Below, in pieces: positions 1 to 5,783 of a stretch of 5,783 nt of DNA. This DNA is from Nocardioidaceae bacterium (GTDB lineage: Bacteria > Actinomycetota > Actinomycetes > Propionibacteriales > Nocardioidaceae): contig JACCZJ010000406.1 of the NCBI GenBank assembly GCA_013696065.1, positions 1-5,783 of the forward strand, given 5' to 3'. The notes under the pieces are model-generated. The model was given only the letters and a program-made list of their open reading frames with translations. It was not told where the DNA came from and ran no database searches. The translations under genes were made by a program, and so were the position numbers. Within the stretch, counting starts at the first letter, position 1. Each line of letters begins with the position of its first letter.

Positions 1-412
1 GCTCGGTGTAGTCGATGAGCAGCTCGACCGACGCCGGTAACTCGATGTACAGGGGGCTCCCCTCGTGCATCGCCACGGTGGCTTCTTGGTTCTCGAGCAT
101 GAAGTGTGAGGCGTCGCCGATGGTTTCCGGGGACACGGCGATCTGGTCGTACGTTTCGGTGTCCATGAAGACGTAGGACTCGCCATCGTTGTAGAGATAG
201 GTCATCGCCCGCTTGTCGACGCTGGCAATGTCGACCTTGACGTCGGCGTTGAAGGTCTTGTCGACGACCTTGCCCGACATGACGCTCTTGAGCTTGGTGC
301 GCACGACGGCGCCACCTTTTCCCGGCTTATGGTGCTGGAACCAGATGACGGACCAGAGCTGTCCGTCGAGATTGAGCACCATGCCGTTCTTGAGGTCGTT
401 GGTCGTCGCCAT
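1..412 (-). CDS. efp: Elongation factor P, N-terminal part (cut by window edge)
   Basis: EF-P binds the ribosome between the P and E sites and relieves stalling at polyproline stretches during translation in the cytoplasm. The visible 137 codons begin MATTNDLKNGMVLNLDGQLW and hold the N-terminal KOW-like domain (about residues 1-63) and most of the first OB domain (about 66-130). The final OB domain lies outside the window (the family is about 185-190 residues). The tip loop that reaches the tRNA reads HKPGKGGA, with the key lysine at residue 32. Conserved VRTKLK, GKVVDKTFNA and TYLYNDG segments follow. The ATG at 412 is the standard family start. The nearest Shine-Dalgarno-like sequence (AGGAAG) is 15 bases away, which is rather far. 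The gene follows the aro cluster, as it does in Mycobacterium, but without pepQ between. The identification is secure; the 3' end is missing because the window stops. Confidence 0.97.
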   Translation of the reverse strand, partial: MATTNDLKNGMVLNLDGQLWSVIWFQHHKPGKGGAVVRTKLKSVMSGKVVDKTFNADVKVDIASVDKRAMTYLYNDGESYVFMDTETYDQIAVSPETIGDASHFMLENQEATVAMHEGSPLYIELPASVELLIDYTE

Positions 413-427
413 CGAGTGGTGTCTTCG

Positions 428-433
428 CTTCCT
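428..433 (-). promoter_or_regulatory. Possible ribosome binding site of efp
   Basis: The minus strand reads AGGAAG, followed by 15 bases to the efp ATG. The match to the Shine-Dalgarno consensus is fair but the spacing is longer than the usual 5-10 bases. No better purine tract lies closer to the start. Confidence 0.35.
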
Positions 434-490
434 GGTGTGTGTTGCCCTGGCGGTTGCTGTGGTGGCGGTGGCTGGATCCGAGCGCCACTC

Positions 491-518
491 GCCCGGCCAA
501 CTTCAGCGTGGGCCAGGC
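491..518 (-). promoter_or_regulatory. Imperfect hairpin in the efp leader
   Basis: On the minus strand GCCTGGCC (518-511) can pair with GGCCGGGC (498-491) across a 12-base loop. This gives eight pairs, one of them G-U in RNA. It ends about 78 bases before the efp start and is not followed by a run of T, so it is not a standard intrinsic terminator. It could be a leader structure, a weak transcription barrier after aroQ, or chance in GC-rich sequence. Confidence 0.25.
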
Positions 519-658
519 GGGATCGATACGCAGTCTAGCTGGACCGCGTGAGAGCTTTGATCGATCCGCATGCTGGCCCTCACAAGTCCGACCTCCGACC
601 CAGCGCGGCTACGTGCAATCCGCCCGAGTCGGACGAATCCGCGGGGGGAAAACTGGAT

Positions 659-1096
659 TCAGGTGCCCGGCTGGTGGGGGGCGATCGCGGCCAGCGCCAA
701 GCGGTACGAGTCGATGCCGAATCCCGCGATCGTCCCGGTCGCGACTCCCGAAATGACGCTGCTATGTCGGAAGGTTTCACGCGCCTCCGGATTGCTGATG
801 TGCACCTCGACCAGGCCAGCGATCAGCTGCGCACATGCGTCGCGCAGGGCGTAGGAGTAGTGCGTGAAAGCAGCGGGGTTGAGCACGACCGGCGTTTCCG
901 AGTCGGTCGCCTCGTGGATCCAACCCACGAGTTCCGTCTCGTCATCCGTCTGCCGCACCTCGACGTCGAGACCGAGATCGCGTCCCCATCGCGCACAGCT
1001 GGCCACCAGGTCGTCGTACGATGCGGAACCGTAGACCTCGGGCTCTCGCGATCCGAGTCGGCCGAGGTTGGGTCCGTTGAGGACGAGCACACGCAC
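659..1096 (-). CDS. aroQ: 3-dehydroquinate dehydratase, type II
   Basis: Catalyses the third shikimate step, trans-dehydration of 3-dehydroquinate to 3-dehydroshikimate, in the cytoplasm; the family forms dodecamers. The product has 145 residues, the normal length. It shows the N-terminal LNGPNLGRLG (residues 6-15), the flexible lid with Arg17 and catalytic Tyr22, the LNPAAFTHYS segment with Asn73 and His79, and EVHISNPEARETFRHSS with His99, Arg106 and Arg110. The C-terminal GVATGTIAGFG and SYRLAL are also typical. All expected catalytic and substrate-binding residues are present. The start is GTG, placed 10 bases after the aroB stop. The Shine-Dalgarno match is weak (TAGG, about 9 bases away), so translation is probably coupled to aroB. 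Mycobacterial annotation often calls this gene aroD. The type II enzyme is unrelated in fold to the type I AroD of enterics. Confidence 0.96.
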   Translation of the reverse strand: MRVLVLNGPNLGRLGSREPEVYGSASYDDLVASCARWGRDLGLDVEVRQTDDETELVGWIHEATDSETPVVLNPAAFTHYSYALRDACAQLIAGLVEVHISNPEARETFRHSSVISGVATGTIAGFGIDSYRLALAAIAPHQPGT

Positions 1097-1106
1097 GCCG
1101 CCGAGC

Positions 1107-2195
1107 CTAACGGGATATCTCGGCGAAGGCGGCCGTCAGCAGCGCCGGGTCCGGCGCTTCCAAGATGGCAGGTTTGCCCACCTGCTCGATGATGACAAAC
1201 CGCAACCGGTCCGCGCGCGCCTTCTTGTCGACCTTCATCGCCGCATGCAGCTGCGCCCACTCCGCCCCGCCGTAGCTGGTCGGCAACCCCACCGACGTCA
1301 AGATCGAGCGATGCCTGTCCGCGGTCGCCTCGTCGAGCCGACCGGCCAGCCGGGCCAGCTCGGCGACGTACACCATGCCGATGGCGACCGCGGCCCCGTG
1401 GCGGAACTGATAGCGCTCGGCCAGCTCGATGGCGTGACCCATCGTGTGGCCGTAGTTCAGCGCCTCACGGCCGACATCGGTCCCACTCGACGTGGATTCC
1501 CGATAGTCGTGGCTCACATACGCGGCCTTCACGGCGATGGCCCGTTCGATCAGCACCCGATTCTCCGCTGAGCCAGGCTCGACAGACGCCTCCGGCGCCT
1601 CTTCGACCAGCGTGAGGATGTCGGGATCACTGATAAAGCCGCACTTGATGGCCTCGGCCAAGCCACTCACCACCTCGTGGCGGTTCAGCGTCTCGAGGCT
1701 GGCCAGGTCACAGAGCACGCCCACCGGTTCGTGAAAAGAGCCCACCAGGTTCTTGCCCTCAGCCGTGTTGATGCCCGTCTTGCCTCCGACCGCAGCGTCG
1801 ACCATCCCCAGCAAGGTGGTGGGGATGTGGACCACCGCGAGCCCTCGCAGGAACGTTGCCGCCACGAACCCGGCCAGATCGGTGGTGGCGCCGCCACCCA
1901 CACCGACGATGGCATCGGAGCGGGTGAAACCCACCTGACCGAGCGCCTTCCAGCAGAAAGCCGCGACCTCCGACGTCTTGGCCTCTTCGCCGTTGGGGAT
2001 CTCGATCGCATGCACCTCGAAGCCTCCAGCGTTGAGGTCATCGCGAATGGCGATCCCGGTGGCTGAAAGCGCCTGCGGGTGGATCACGGCGACCCGGCGT
2101 ACACCGGCAGGCAGCAGAGAGGGCAACTCACCCAAGAGCTGCCGACCCACCACGACGTCGTAAGGCGAGGAGGCTTCGACCCTGATCCTCGTCAC
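1107..2195 (-). CDS. aroB: 3-dehydroquinate synthase
   Basis: Converts DAHP to 3-dehydroquinate, the second shikimate step, using NAD and a divalent metal such as zinc. With the GTG start at 2195 the protein has 362 residues, a usual length for the family. The NAD-binding GVGGGATTDLAGF lies at residues 98-110, then PTTLLGMVDAAVGGKTGIN (125-143) with Lys139, and Lys148 in GKNLVGSFH. Expected metal ligands are Glu181 (GLAEAIK), His250 (NYGHTMGHAIE) and His266 (RHGAAV). A short Ser/Thr/Gly-rich stretch before the NYGHT motif (about 233-243) looks longer than in M. tuberculosis AroB. An in-frame ATG at 2237 would add 14 residues and overlap the aroK stop by 8 bases. I prefer GTG because AGGG sits 9 bases before it and the added residues look unconserved. 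The product is certain, the start is not. Confidence 0.96.
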   Translation of the reverse strand: MTRIRVEASSPYDVVVGRQLLGELPSLLPAGVRRVAVIHPQALSATGIAIRDDLNAGGFEVHAIEIPNGEEAKTSEVAAFCWKALGQVGFTRSDAIVGVGGGATTDLAGFVAATFLRGLAVVHIPTTLLGMVDAAVGGKTGINTAEGKNLVGSFHEPVGVLCDLASLETLNRHEVVSGLAEAIKCGFISDPDILTLVEEAPEASVEPGSAENRVLIERAIAVKAAYVSHDYRESTSSGTDVGREALNYGHTMGHAIELAERYQFRHGAAVAIGMVYVAELARLAGRLDEATADRHRSILTSVGLPTSYGGAEWAQLHAAMKVDKKARADRLRFVIIEQVGKPAILEAPDPALLTAAFAEISR

Positions 2196-2204
2196 GTCAC
2201 TGGG

Positions 2205-2208
2205 CCCT
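2205..2208 (-). promoter_or_regulatory. Possible ribosome binding site favouring the aroB GTG start
   Basis: AGGG on the minus strand lies 9 bases before the GTG at 2195. The competing ATG at 2237 has no purine-rich tract at a useful distance (the nearest, GGATGAG, is about 16 bases away), though it could be used by coupling to the overlapping aroK stop. Confidence 0.35.
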
Positions 2209-2229
2209 GCGCGGGCTGATGGCTCGACC

Positions 2230-2766
2230 TCAGGCATCGAGCCGGCTTTCGATCTCATCCGCGACCGCCTCGGCTGACAAGCCATCTGTCTCGACGGTGA
2301 CATCGGCGACCTGGCGGTACAGCGGGCGACGCGCGTCGAGCAGCGCTTTGAGCTGGCCCCGTACGTTCCCGAGCAACAGCGGCCGAGTTCCCCCAAGTCC
2401 GACCCGAGATGCGGCCTCAGCCAGGCCGACATCGAGGAACACCACCCGATGGCCTGCCAGCAATGCCCGCGTCGACTCCGACACCACCGCTCCCCCACCT
2501 AGGGCAAGGACGCCTCGGCAGTTCGCCAGGGCCTCGGCAACCACGACGGCTTCGAGCGCGCGGAAGGCCGGCTCCCCGGCGTCGATGAAGATCTCGGCGA
2601 TGGGCTGGCCGGCTCGTTGTTCGATGATCGAGTCGGTGTCTTGGAACTGCGTCGACCAACGGTGCGCCAGACGTGCGCCCACCGTCGACTTGCCCGCGCC
2701 AGGCGCACCGACCAGCACCACCATGGGCTTCCCCGTCGGCGAAGCCTCATGAGTCACGGCGGTCAT
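2230..2766 (-). CDS. aroK: Shikimate kinase
   Basis: Phosphorylates shikimate to shikimate-3-phosphate with ATP, the fifth pathway step, in the cytoplasm. The 178-residue product is a P-loop NMP-kinase-like protein. Walker A is GAPGAGKST at residues 20-28. Asp45 in QDTDSIIEQRAG and Arg69 in PAFRALE match the shikimate-binding Asp34 and Arg58 of the M. tuberculosis enzyme, as does the GGG at 90-92 in LALGGGAV. Arg128 (TRPLL) in the lid and Arg146 (ARRPLY) complete the active site. The ATG at 2766 shares ATGA with the aroC stop, a sign of translational coupling, and GAGGT stands 4 bases upstream. A second ATG at 2724 (residue 15, MVVLVGAPG) is nearer the Walker motif, but the first has the better ribosome-binding context. 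The N-terminal 14 residues appear to be a short unstructured extension. Confidence 0.96.
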   Translation of the reverse strand: MTAVTHEASPTGKPMVVLVGAPGAGKSTVGARLAHRWSTQFQDTDSIIEQRAGQPIAEIFIDAGEPAFRALEAVVVAEALANCRGVLALGGGAVVSESTRALLAGHRVVFLDVGLAEAASRVGLGGTRPLLLGNVRGQLKALLDARRPLYRQVADVTVETDGLSAEAVADEIESRLDA

Positions 2767-3941
2767 CGGTACCTCAGTGCGGCGAGGTAGCCCTCATGGT
2801 TGCGACGGGTCTCCTGCACCGAGTCGCCGCCGAACTTCTCCAAAGCCGCCTCGGCGAGCACCAGCGCCACCATCGCCTCCGCGACGACAGCCGCAGCGGG
2901 CACAGCGCACACGTCGGACCGCTGATGGTGTGCCACGGCGGCTTCCCCCGTGGCCACGTCGACAGTGCGCAGTGCGCGAGGGATGGTGGCGATCGGCTTC
3001 ATGGCGGCACGCGCCCGCAGTGGCTCGCCCGTCGACATACCGCCCTCTGTCCCGCCGGATCGGCCGGACATGCGGCGAATCCCTTCGGGCCCGGACTCGA
3101 TCTCGTCGTGGGCTGCTGATCCCGGCCCCCGGGCGACCGCGAAGCCATCGCCGATCTCGACGCCCTTGATCGCCTGGATGCCCATCAAGGCGCCCGCCAA
3201 CTTGGAGTCGAGTCGCCGGTCCCCATGCACATGCGATCCAAGGCCCGGGGGCAGACCATAGGCCACCACCTCGACGATGCCGCCGAGGGTGTCACCGTCC
3301 TTGTGCGCCTGGTCTATCTCAGCGACCATCGCTGCGCTCGCATCGCTGTCGAGACAGCGAACCGGGTCTGTGTCCAAGTGCACCACCTGGTCGGGCCTGG
3401 GGATCACATCCGGCGGCGCCGCCGCTCCACCGATCGAGACGACGTGGGAGACCAGGTCGACACGCAGTGCCTGCCGCAAAAAGGCCGCCGCGACGGCGCC
3501 CAGAGCGACCCGGGCCGCAGTTTCCCGGGCACTTGCCCGCTCGAGAACTGGTCTTGCCTCGTCGAAGCCGTATTTCTGCATGCCTACCAGGTCGGCGTGT
3601 CCTGGCCGTGGCCTGGTCAGAGGAGAGTTGCGTGCCAGCCCTTCGAGCACCTCTCGGTCGACCGGGTCCGGAGACATGACCTCCTCCCACTTGGGCCATT
3701 CGGTGTTGGCGATCGTGACGGCAATGGGCCCACCCATGGTGAGTCCGTGGCGGACGCCCCCGAGAATCGACACCTCGTCCTGTTCGAACTTCATCCGCGC
3801 CCCACGCCCATAGCCGAGGCGTCGTCTGGCCAGCGCTGCGGATAGATCCTCGGTGGTGATGGCGACCCCCGCCGGCAGACCTTCCATGATCGCTGTCAGC
3901 GCTGGGCCGTGAGATTCACCCGCAGTGAGCCATCGAAGCAT
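2763..3941 (-). CDS. aroC: Chorismate synthase
   Basis: Catalyses the last common step, anti-1,4-elimination of phosphate from EPSP to chorismate, and needs reduced FMN. The 392-residue protein has normal bacterial length. It opens MLRWLTAGESHGPALTAI with catalytic His11, followed by RRRLGYGRGARM (40-50) and the loop from Asp55 to Gly71. RPRPGHADL (110-118) carries the second catalytic histidine, His115. RASARETAARVA follows. The FMN/EPSP region RSGGTEGGMSTG starts at Arg294 and RSD at 341-343 carries the conserved aspartate. All key motifs are intact. The ATG at 3941 is the family start, although no clear Shine-Dalgarno precedes it in the 28-base gap after the peptidase gene. aroK overlaps its stop by four bases. 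The symbol aroF is used for this gene in mycobacterial annotation. Confidence 0.98.
   Translation of the reverse strand: MLRWLTAGESHGPALTAIMEGLPAGVAITTEDLSAALARRRLGYGRGARMKFEQDEVSILGGVRHGLTMGGPIAVTIANTEWPKWEEVMSPDPVDREVLEGLARNSPLTRPRPGHADLVGMQKYGFDEARPVLERASARETAARVALGAVAAAFLRQALRVDLVSHVVSIGGAAAPPDVIPRPDQVVHLDTDPVRCLDSDASAAMVAEIDQAHKDGDTLGGIVEVVAYGLPPGLGSHVHGDRRLDSKLAGALMGIQAIKGVEIGDGFAVARGPGSAAHDEIESGPEGIRRMSGRSGGTEGGMSTGEPLRARAAMKPIATIPRALRTVDVATGEAAVAHHQRSDVCAVPAAAVVAEAMVALVLAEAALEKFGGDSVQETRRNHEGYLAALRYR
2771..2775 (-). promoter_or_regulatory. Ribosome binding site of aroK inside aroC
   Basis: GAGGT on the minus strand, 4 bases before the aroK ATG at 2766, lies within the last codons of aroC. 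Together with the ATGA overlap it supports the upstream of two candidate aroK starts. Confidence 0.5.
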
Positions 3942-3969
3942 GGCCGAAGTCTGTCACGACGCGAGCAGG

Positions 3970-4674
3970 TCACCAGGACGCATACCAGTGAGCAAGCCGA
4001 TCGCCCCACACCACACCGACGAGAGCCCCCACCACCATCGACGGTCCAAACGGTAACGAGTGCCGCTCCTCCCGTCGTGTCACGATCAAGGCGAGCCCGC
4101 CGATGCCGCCGATGAGGAAGCCGGCGTAGAGGCCTGCTCCGAGAGACCCCCACCCGACCGCGCCAAGACCCAAGCCGAGCAGTCCCGCCAAGCGGACATC
4201 GCCATAGCCCAGTCCCCGTGGGTAGATGAGCCACATGACCAGATAGACCCCACCCATGATGGCCCAGCCCGACGCGCTTCGGACCAGCAGCTGGGTGTCG
4301 CGGGCAACAGCGGCTGCCGTCAGCACCAACCCAATGACGATCCCGTATGACGGCGCGATGATGCGGGTGGGTAGCAGTCGGGTTCGCGCATCGACGTAGG
4401 CCAAGATGACGCCGACCGCGCACAGAAAGATCCACGTGACAACGAGCGGGGACTCCCCAAGCCGCCAGCCCGCGCCGGCTCCGGCGAGTGCCCCGGCCGC
4501 GGCGAGCTCAGCCGGCAGACTTCGCCTGGTCGCGAGATCTCGGTAGAGCACCTTGTCGGCGGCGTCGGCGTCGTACGCCGGTTCGGGCAGGCGAGCGATC
4601 ACCGCCGGACCGAACGATGCGAGCGACGCTGTCAGCACGGCACTCAACGCGACCACACCCCAATCAGCTGACAA
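3970..4674 (-). CDS. Prepilin peptidase-like membrane protease (A24 family), short form
   Basis: Likely a membrane aspartic protease of the type IV prepilin peptidase/GxGD family, which cleaves leader peptides of pilin-like proteins at the inner face of the membrane. The 234-residue product is largely hydrophobic with about six to seven possible membrane segments (near 7-27, 56-72, 77-94, 105-124, 137-151, 176-198, 212-224). The catalytic pair is present: Asp95 in YVDARTRLLP and Asp159 in the GYGDVRLAG motif. The conserved LPFGP is at 207-211. The N-terminal methylase part with its two CxxC pairs is absent; the only cysteine is Cys85. The start is TTG, chosen because GGAGGG lies 8 bases upstream and no ATG fits. 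It sits between aroE and aroC, and no pilin, secretion ATPase or pilus platform gene is in view. A similar gene follows aroE in M. tuberculosis (Rv2551c). Family assignment is firm; the substrate is unknown. Confidence 0.9.
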   Translation of the reverse strand: MSADWGVVALSAVLTASLASFGPAVIARLPEPAYDADAADKVLYRDLATRRSLPAELAAAGALAGAGAGWRLGESPLVVTWIFLCAVGVILAYVDARTRLLPTRIIAPSYGIVIGLVLTAAAVARDTQLLVRSASGWAIMGGVYLVMWLIYPRGLGYGDVRLAGLLGLGLGAVGWGSLGAGLYAGFLIGGIGGLALIVTRREERHSLPFGPSMVVGALVGVVWGDRLAHWYASW

Positions 4675-4682
4675 CGTCGAGA

Positions 4683-4688
4683 CCCTCC
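4683..4688 (-). promoter_or_regulatory. Strong Shine-Dalgarno supporting a TTG start
   Basis: GGAGGG on the minus strand is 8 bases before the TTG at 4674 and 5 bases after the aroE stop. It is the best ribosome binding site in the window and decides the start of the prepilin peptidase gene over the in-frame GTG codons at residues 7 and 13. Confidence 0.7.
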
Positions 4689-4693
4689 GTCAC

Positions 4694-5539
4694 TCAGCGC
4701 TGTGCCAGGGCGCGCAACCCGGCTGCGCGCATGGCCTCGAGGGGTGCCTGGGCCACCCCCACCATGAGCTCGACCTGCCGGGCAGCTTGATGGAGCAACA
4801 GGTCGAAGCCGCCGATGGCCTGGGTTCCGGCGTCGCTGGCCGCCATCAACACTGGTGTCACCTCCGGGTCGTAGATGACGTCGAAGACGCAAGCGCCGAG
4901 CCGTGCCACCGGCGTGGCGATACCAGCCTGGCCGTCGGCCGGGATGGTGGAGATGACGAGGTCCGCAGGATGCAGCTCAGCGAGTGCATCGATGCCGACC
5001 AACTCCACCTCGACACGGAGTGTCGCGGCGAGACCGGACAGATGTGAAACGCGTTCGATCGAGCGTGCCGCCACTGTGACGTGGTGTGCGCCTATCTCAG
5101 CGGCAGCAGCCATCGCGGAAGCTGCCGTCGCCCCACCGCCGATGATGATTGCCGAGTCGAGACCGTGGATCCCGTGGGCAGCTAGCGCGTACACGAAGCC
5201 CGGCACGTCGGTATTGTGCCCAGCCCGGCGGCCGTCGTCACCGAAAACAACCGTGTTGATCGAGCCCAGCAATCGACCTCTGCTCTCGACCCGATCGCAC
5301 AGGTCGATGACAGCCCTCTTGAGCGGCATCGTCAGCGACAAGCCTCGCCACTCCTGCGATAAGCCGGTCAGGAAGGCGGGTAACAACGCTGGCGACACGT
5401 CGAACGCCTCATAGTCCCAGTCGAGGCTAAGCTCGCGATACGCCGCCCGATGCAACACGGGTGAAAGCGAGTGCGCGACGGGGCTGCCCAGCACCGCACA
5501 TCGGCGGCGTCGTGGACCGTCGACCAAAGCCATCATCAT
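4694..5539 (-). CDS. aroE: Shikimate dehydrogenase
   Basis: Reduces 3-dehydroshikimate to shikimate with NADPH, the fourth pathway step. From the first of three tandem ATGs the product has 281 residues. The substrate domain shows VLGSPVAHSLSP with Ser24 and Ser26, LTMPLK with the catalytic Lys74, SINT with Asn95 and HNTD with Asp111. The nucleotide domain has IIIGGGATAAS in place of the more common GAGG loop, followed by VTVAARS. The C-terminal GGFDLLLHQA is the conserved glutamine helix. The gene begins one base after the mltG stop, so coupled translation is likely. The ATGs at 5539, 5536 and 5533 are all possible starts. The frame stays open upstream to 5605, but that part overlaps mltG and is not conserved AroE sequence. 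Its stop is 19 bases from the next gene. The catalytic residues favour true AroE over quinate/shikimate paralogues, but substrate range is inferred. Confidence 0.94.
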   Translation of the reverse strand: MMMALVDGPRRRRCAVLGSPVAHSLSPVLHRAAYRELSLDWDYEAFDVSPALLPAFLTGLSQEWRGLSLTMPLKRAVIDLCDRVESRGRLLGSINTVVFGDDGRRAGHNTDVPGFVYALAAHGIHGLDSAIIIGGGATAASAMAAAAEIGAHHVTVAARSIERVSHLSGLAATLRVEVELVGIDALAELHPADLVISTIPADGQAGIATPVARLGACVFDVIYDPEVTPVLMAASDAGTQAIGGFDLLLHQAARQVELMVGVAQAPLEAMRAAGLRALAQR

Positions 5540-5540
5540 C

Positions 5541-5783
5541 TCAGCAAGCGTCAGAGGTCGTGCAGTAGTTTTTGTAAGCGGCGACGTTGCCGAGATGCTC
5601 GTCATAGTCTTCGGCGAATTTCGTCTGGCCCGTCCGAAGGTTGACGGTCACGAAGTAGAGATAGCCAGAGTCCTCAGGTTCGAGTGCCGCCTCCAGCGCT
5701 GCCTTGCCTGGGGAGTCGATCGGCGTGGGTGGCAGCCCGGTGAGCTCGTAGGTGTTGTACGGAGAGTCAATCTTCCGTAGGTC
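5541..5783 (-). CDS. mltG: Endolytic murein transglycosylase MltG, C-terminal end (cut by window edge)
   Basis: MltG (YceG-like) is a membrane-anchored lytic transglycosylase that cuts nascent peptidoglycan strands and helps end glycan synthesis. Only the last 80 residues are in view, open from the window edge to a TGA at 5541. They contain the conserved run SPYNTYELTGLPPTPIDSPG (about residues 7-26 of the visible part), then KAALEAALEP and GYLYFVTVNLRTGQTKFAEDYDEH, as in the end of the YceG domain. The catalytic glutamate and the N-terminal membrane helix would be upstream, outside the window. The protein ends in a short tail with two cysteines (NYCTTSDAC). The pairing mltG-aroE is common in Actinobacteria. 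The identification is good despite the short piece. Confidence 0.92.
   Translation of the reverse strand, partial: DLRKIDSPYNTYELTGLPPTPIDSPGKAALEAALEPEDSGYLYFVTVNLRTGQTKFAEDYDEHLGNVAAYKNYCTTSDAC

Larger units (their letters stand above)
413..658. other. Intergenic region between aroQ and efp (efp leader)
   Basis: This 246-base stretch is the only long gap in the window. No reading frame on either strand resembles a known protein, and the short open frames seen here look like chance in GC-rich DNA. On the minus strand it holds a TAGACT hexamer (537-532) that fits the TAnnnT pattern of a -10 box, but no convincing -35 lies 16-18 bases before it. It also holds an imperfect hairpin (491-518) in what would be the efp leader. 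No stem followed by a T-run is seen after aroQ, so there is no clear intrinsic terminator. In Mycobacterium a peptidase gene (pepQ) sits at this place; no recognisable remnant of one is visible here. Confidence 0.6.

Noticed and set aside
617..642. AATCCGC direct repeat (617-623 and 636-642)
   Set aside because: Only two copies of a 7-base word, with no flanking repeat structure, integrase or terminal inverted repeats; not evidence of an attachment site or mobile element.
941..958. AroQ QTDDE segment (residues 49-53) in place of the common Asn-His-Glu version
   Set aside because: Variation here is normal in actinobacterial type II dehydroquinases, and all catalytic residues are present.
624..1061. 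CCGAGTCGG near-palindrome three times (624-632, 898-906, 1053-1061)
   Set aside because: Two copies fall in aroQ codons in different frames and one in the gap. Spacing is irregular and the word is GC-rich, so chance is the simplest reading.
548..1192. 214-codon open frame on the plus strand, antisense to aroQ
   Set aside because: It mirrors a firmly identified gene in GC-rich DNA, where antisense frames stay open by chance. Its translation has no recognisable domain and is rich in Arg, Pro and Ser.
2238..2498. Upstream extension of the aroB frame through aroK
   Set aside because: The frame happens to stay open inside aroK, but the extra residues are not AroB-like and AroK is clearly coded there in another frame.
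3225..3845. 206-codon open frame on the plus strand, antisense to aroC
   Set aside because: It is a shadow of chorismate synthase, whose motifs are intact on the minus strand. No family resemblance or ribosome binding site is seen.
1..5783. CRISPR arrays, tRNA or rRNA genes, insertion sequences, toxin-antitoxin or defence genes
   Set aside because: No regular repeats, tRNA-like cloverleaf, transposase motifs or small paired genes could be seen. The minus strand is almost fully accounted for by core metabolic and cell-wall genes.

Overview
The window is a stretch of GC-rich bacterial chromosome in which every supported gene lies on the minus strand. In transcription order (high to low coordinates) it reads mltG (3' end only), aroE, an A24 prepilin-peptidase-like gene, aroC, aroK, aroB, aroQ and efp (5' end only). 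Gene content and order match the shikimate neighbourhood of Actinobacteria. Mycobacterium tuberculosis, for example, keeps mltG-aroE-prepilin peptidase together and aroC-aroK-aroB-aroQ-(pepQ)-efp together a short distance away. Here the two blocks are joined. The EF-P sequence (unmodified-lysine type loop, TVDKR-like segments), the type II dehydroquinase and the GC-rich codon use all suggest an actinobacterium. A deep-branching class such as Acidimicrobiia is possible, but the sequence alone does not fix it.

Layout: 5541-5783 is the C-terminal end of the MltG lytic transglycosylase. aroE starts one base after its stop at a run of three ATG codons. The prepilin peptidase (3970-4674) starts with TTG behind a strong GGAGGG. 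After a 28-base gap come aroC (2763-3941), aroK (2230-2766, overlapping aroC by ATGA), aroB (1107-2195, or from 2237 overlapping aroK by 8 bases) and aroQ (659-1096). The only sizeable non-coding stretch is 413-658. It separates aroQ from efp and holds a possible hairpin in the efp leader and a weak promoter-like hexamer. efp runs off the left edge.

Functionally, aroB, aroQ, aroE, aroK and aroC give steps 2, 3, 4, 5 and 7 of the shikimate pathway to chorismate. Step 1 (DAHP synthase) and step 6 (aroA, EPSP synthase) are not in the window. Tight spacing and overlaps argue for one polycistronic transcript. efp may have its own promoter. I found no mobile element, CRISPR array, RNA gene, toxin-antitoxin pair or novel defence-like system. 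The least explained element is the short prepilin peptidase with no pilus genes beside it.
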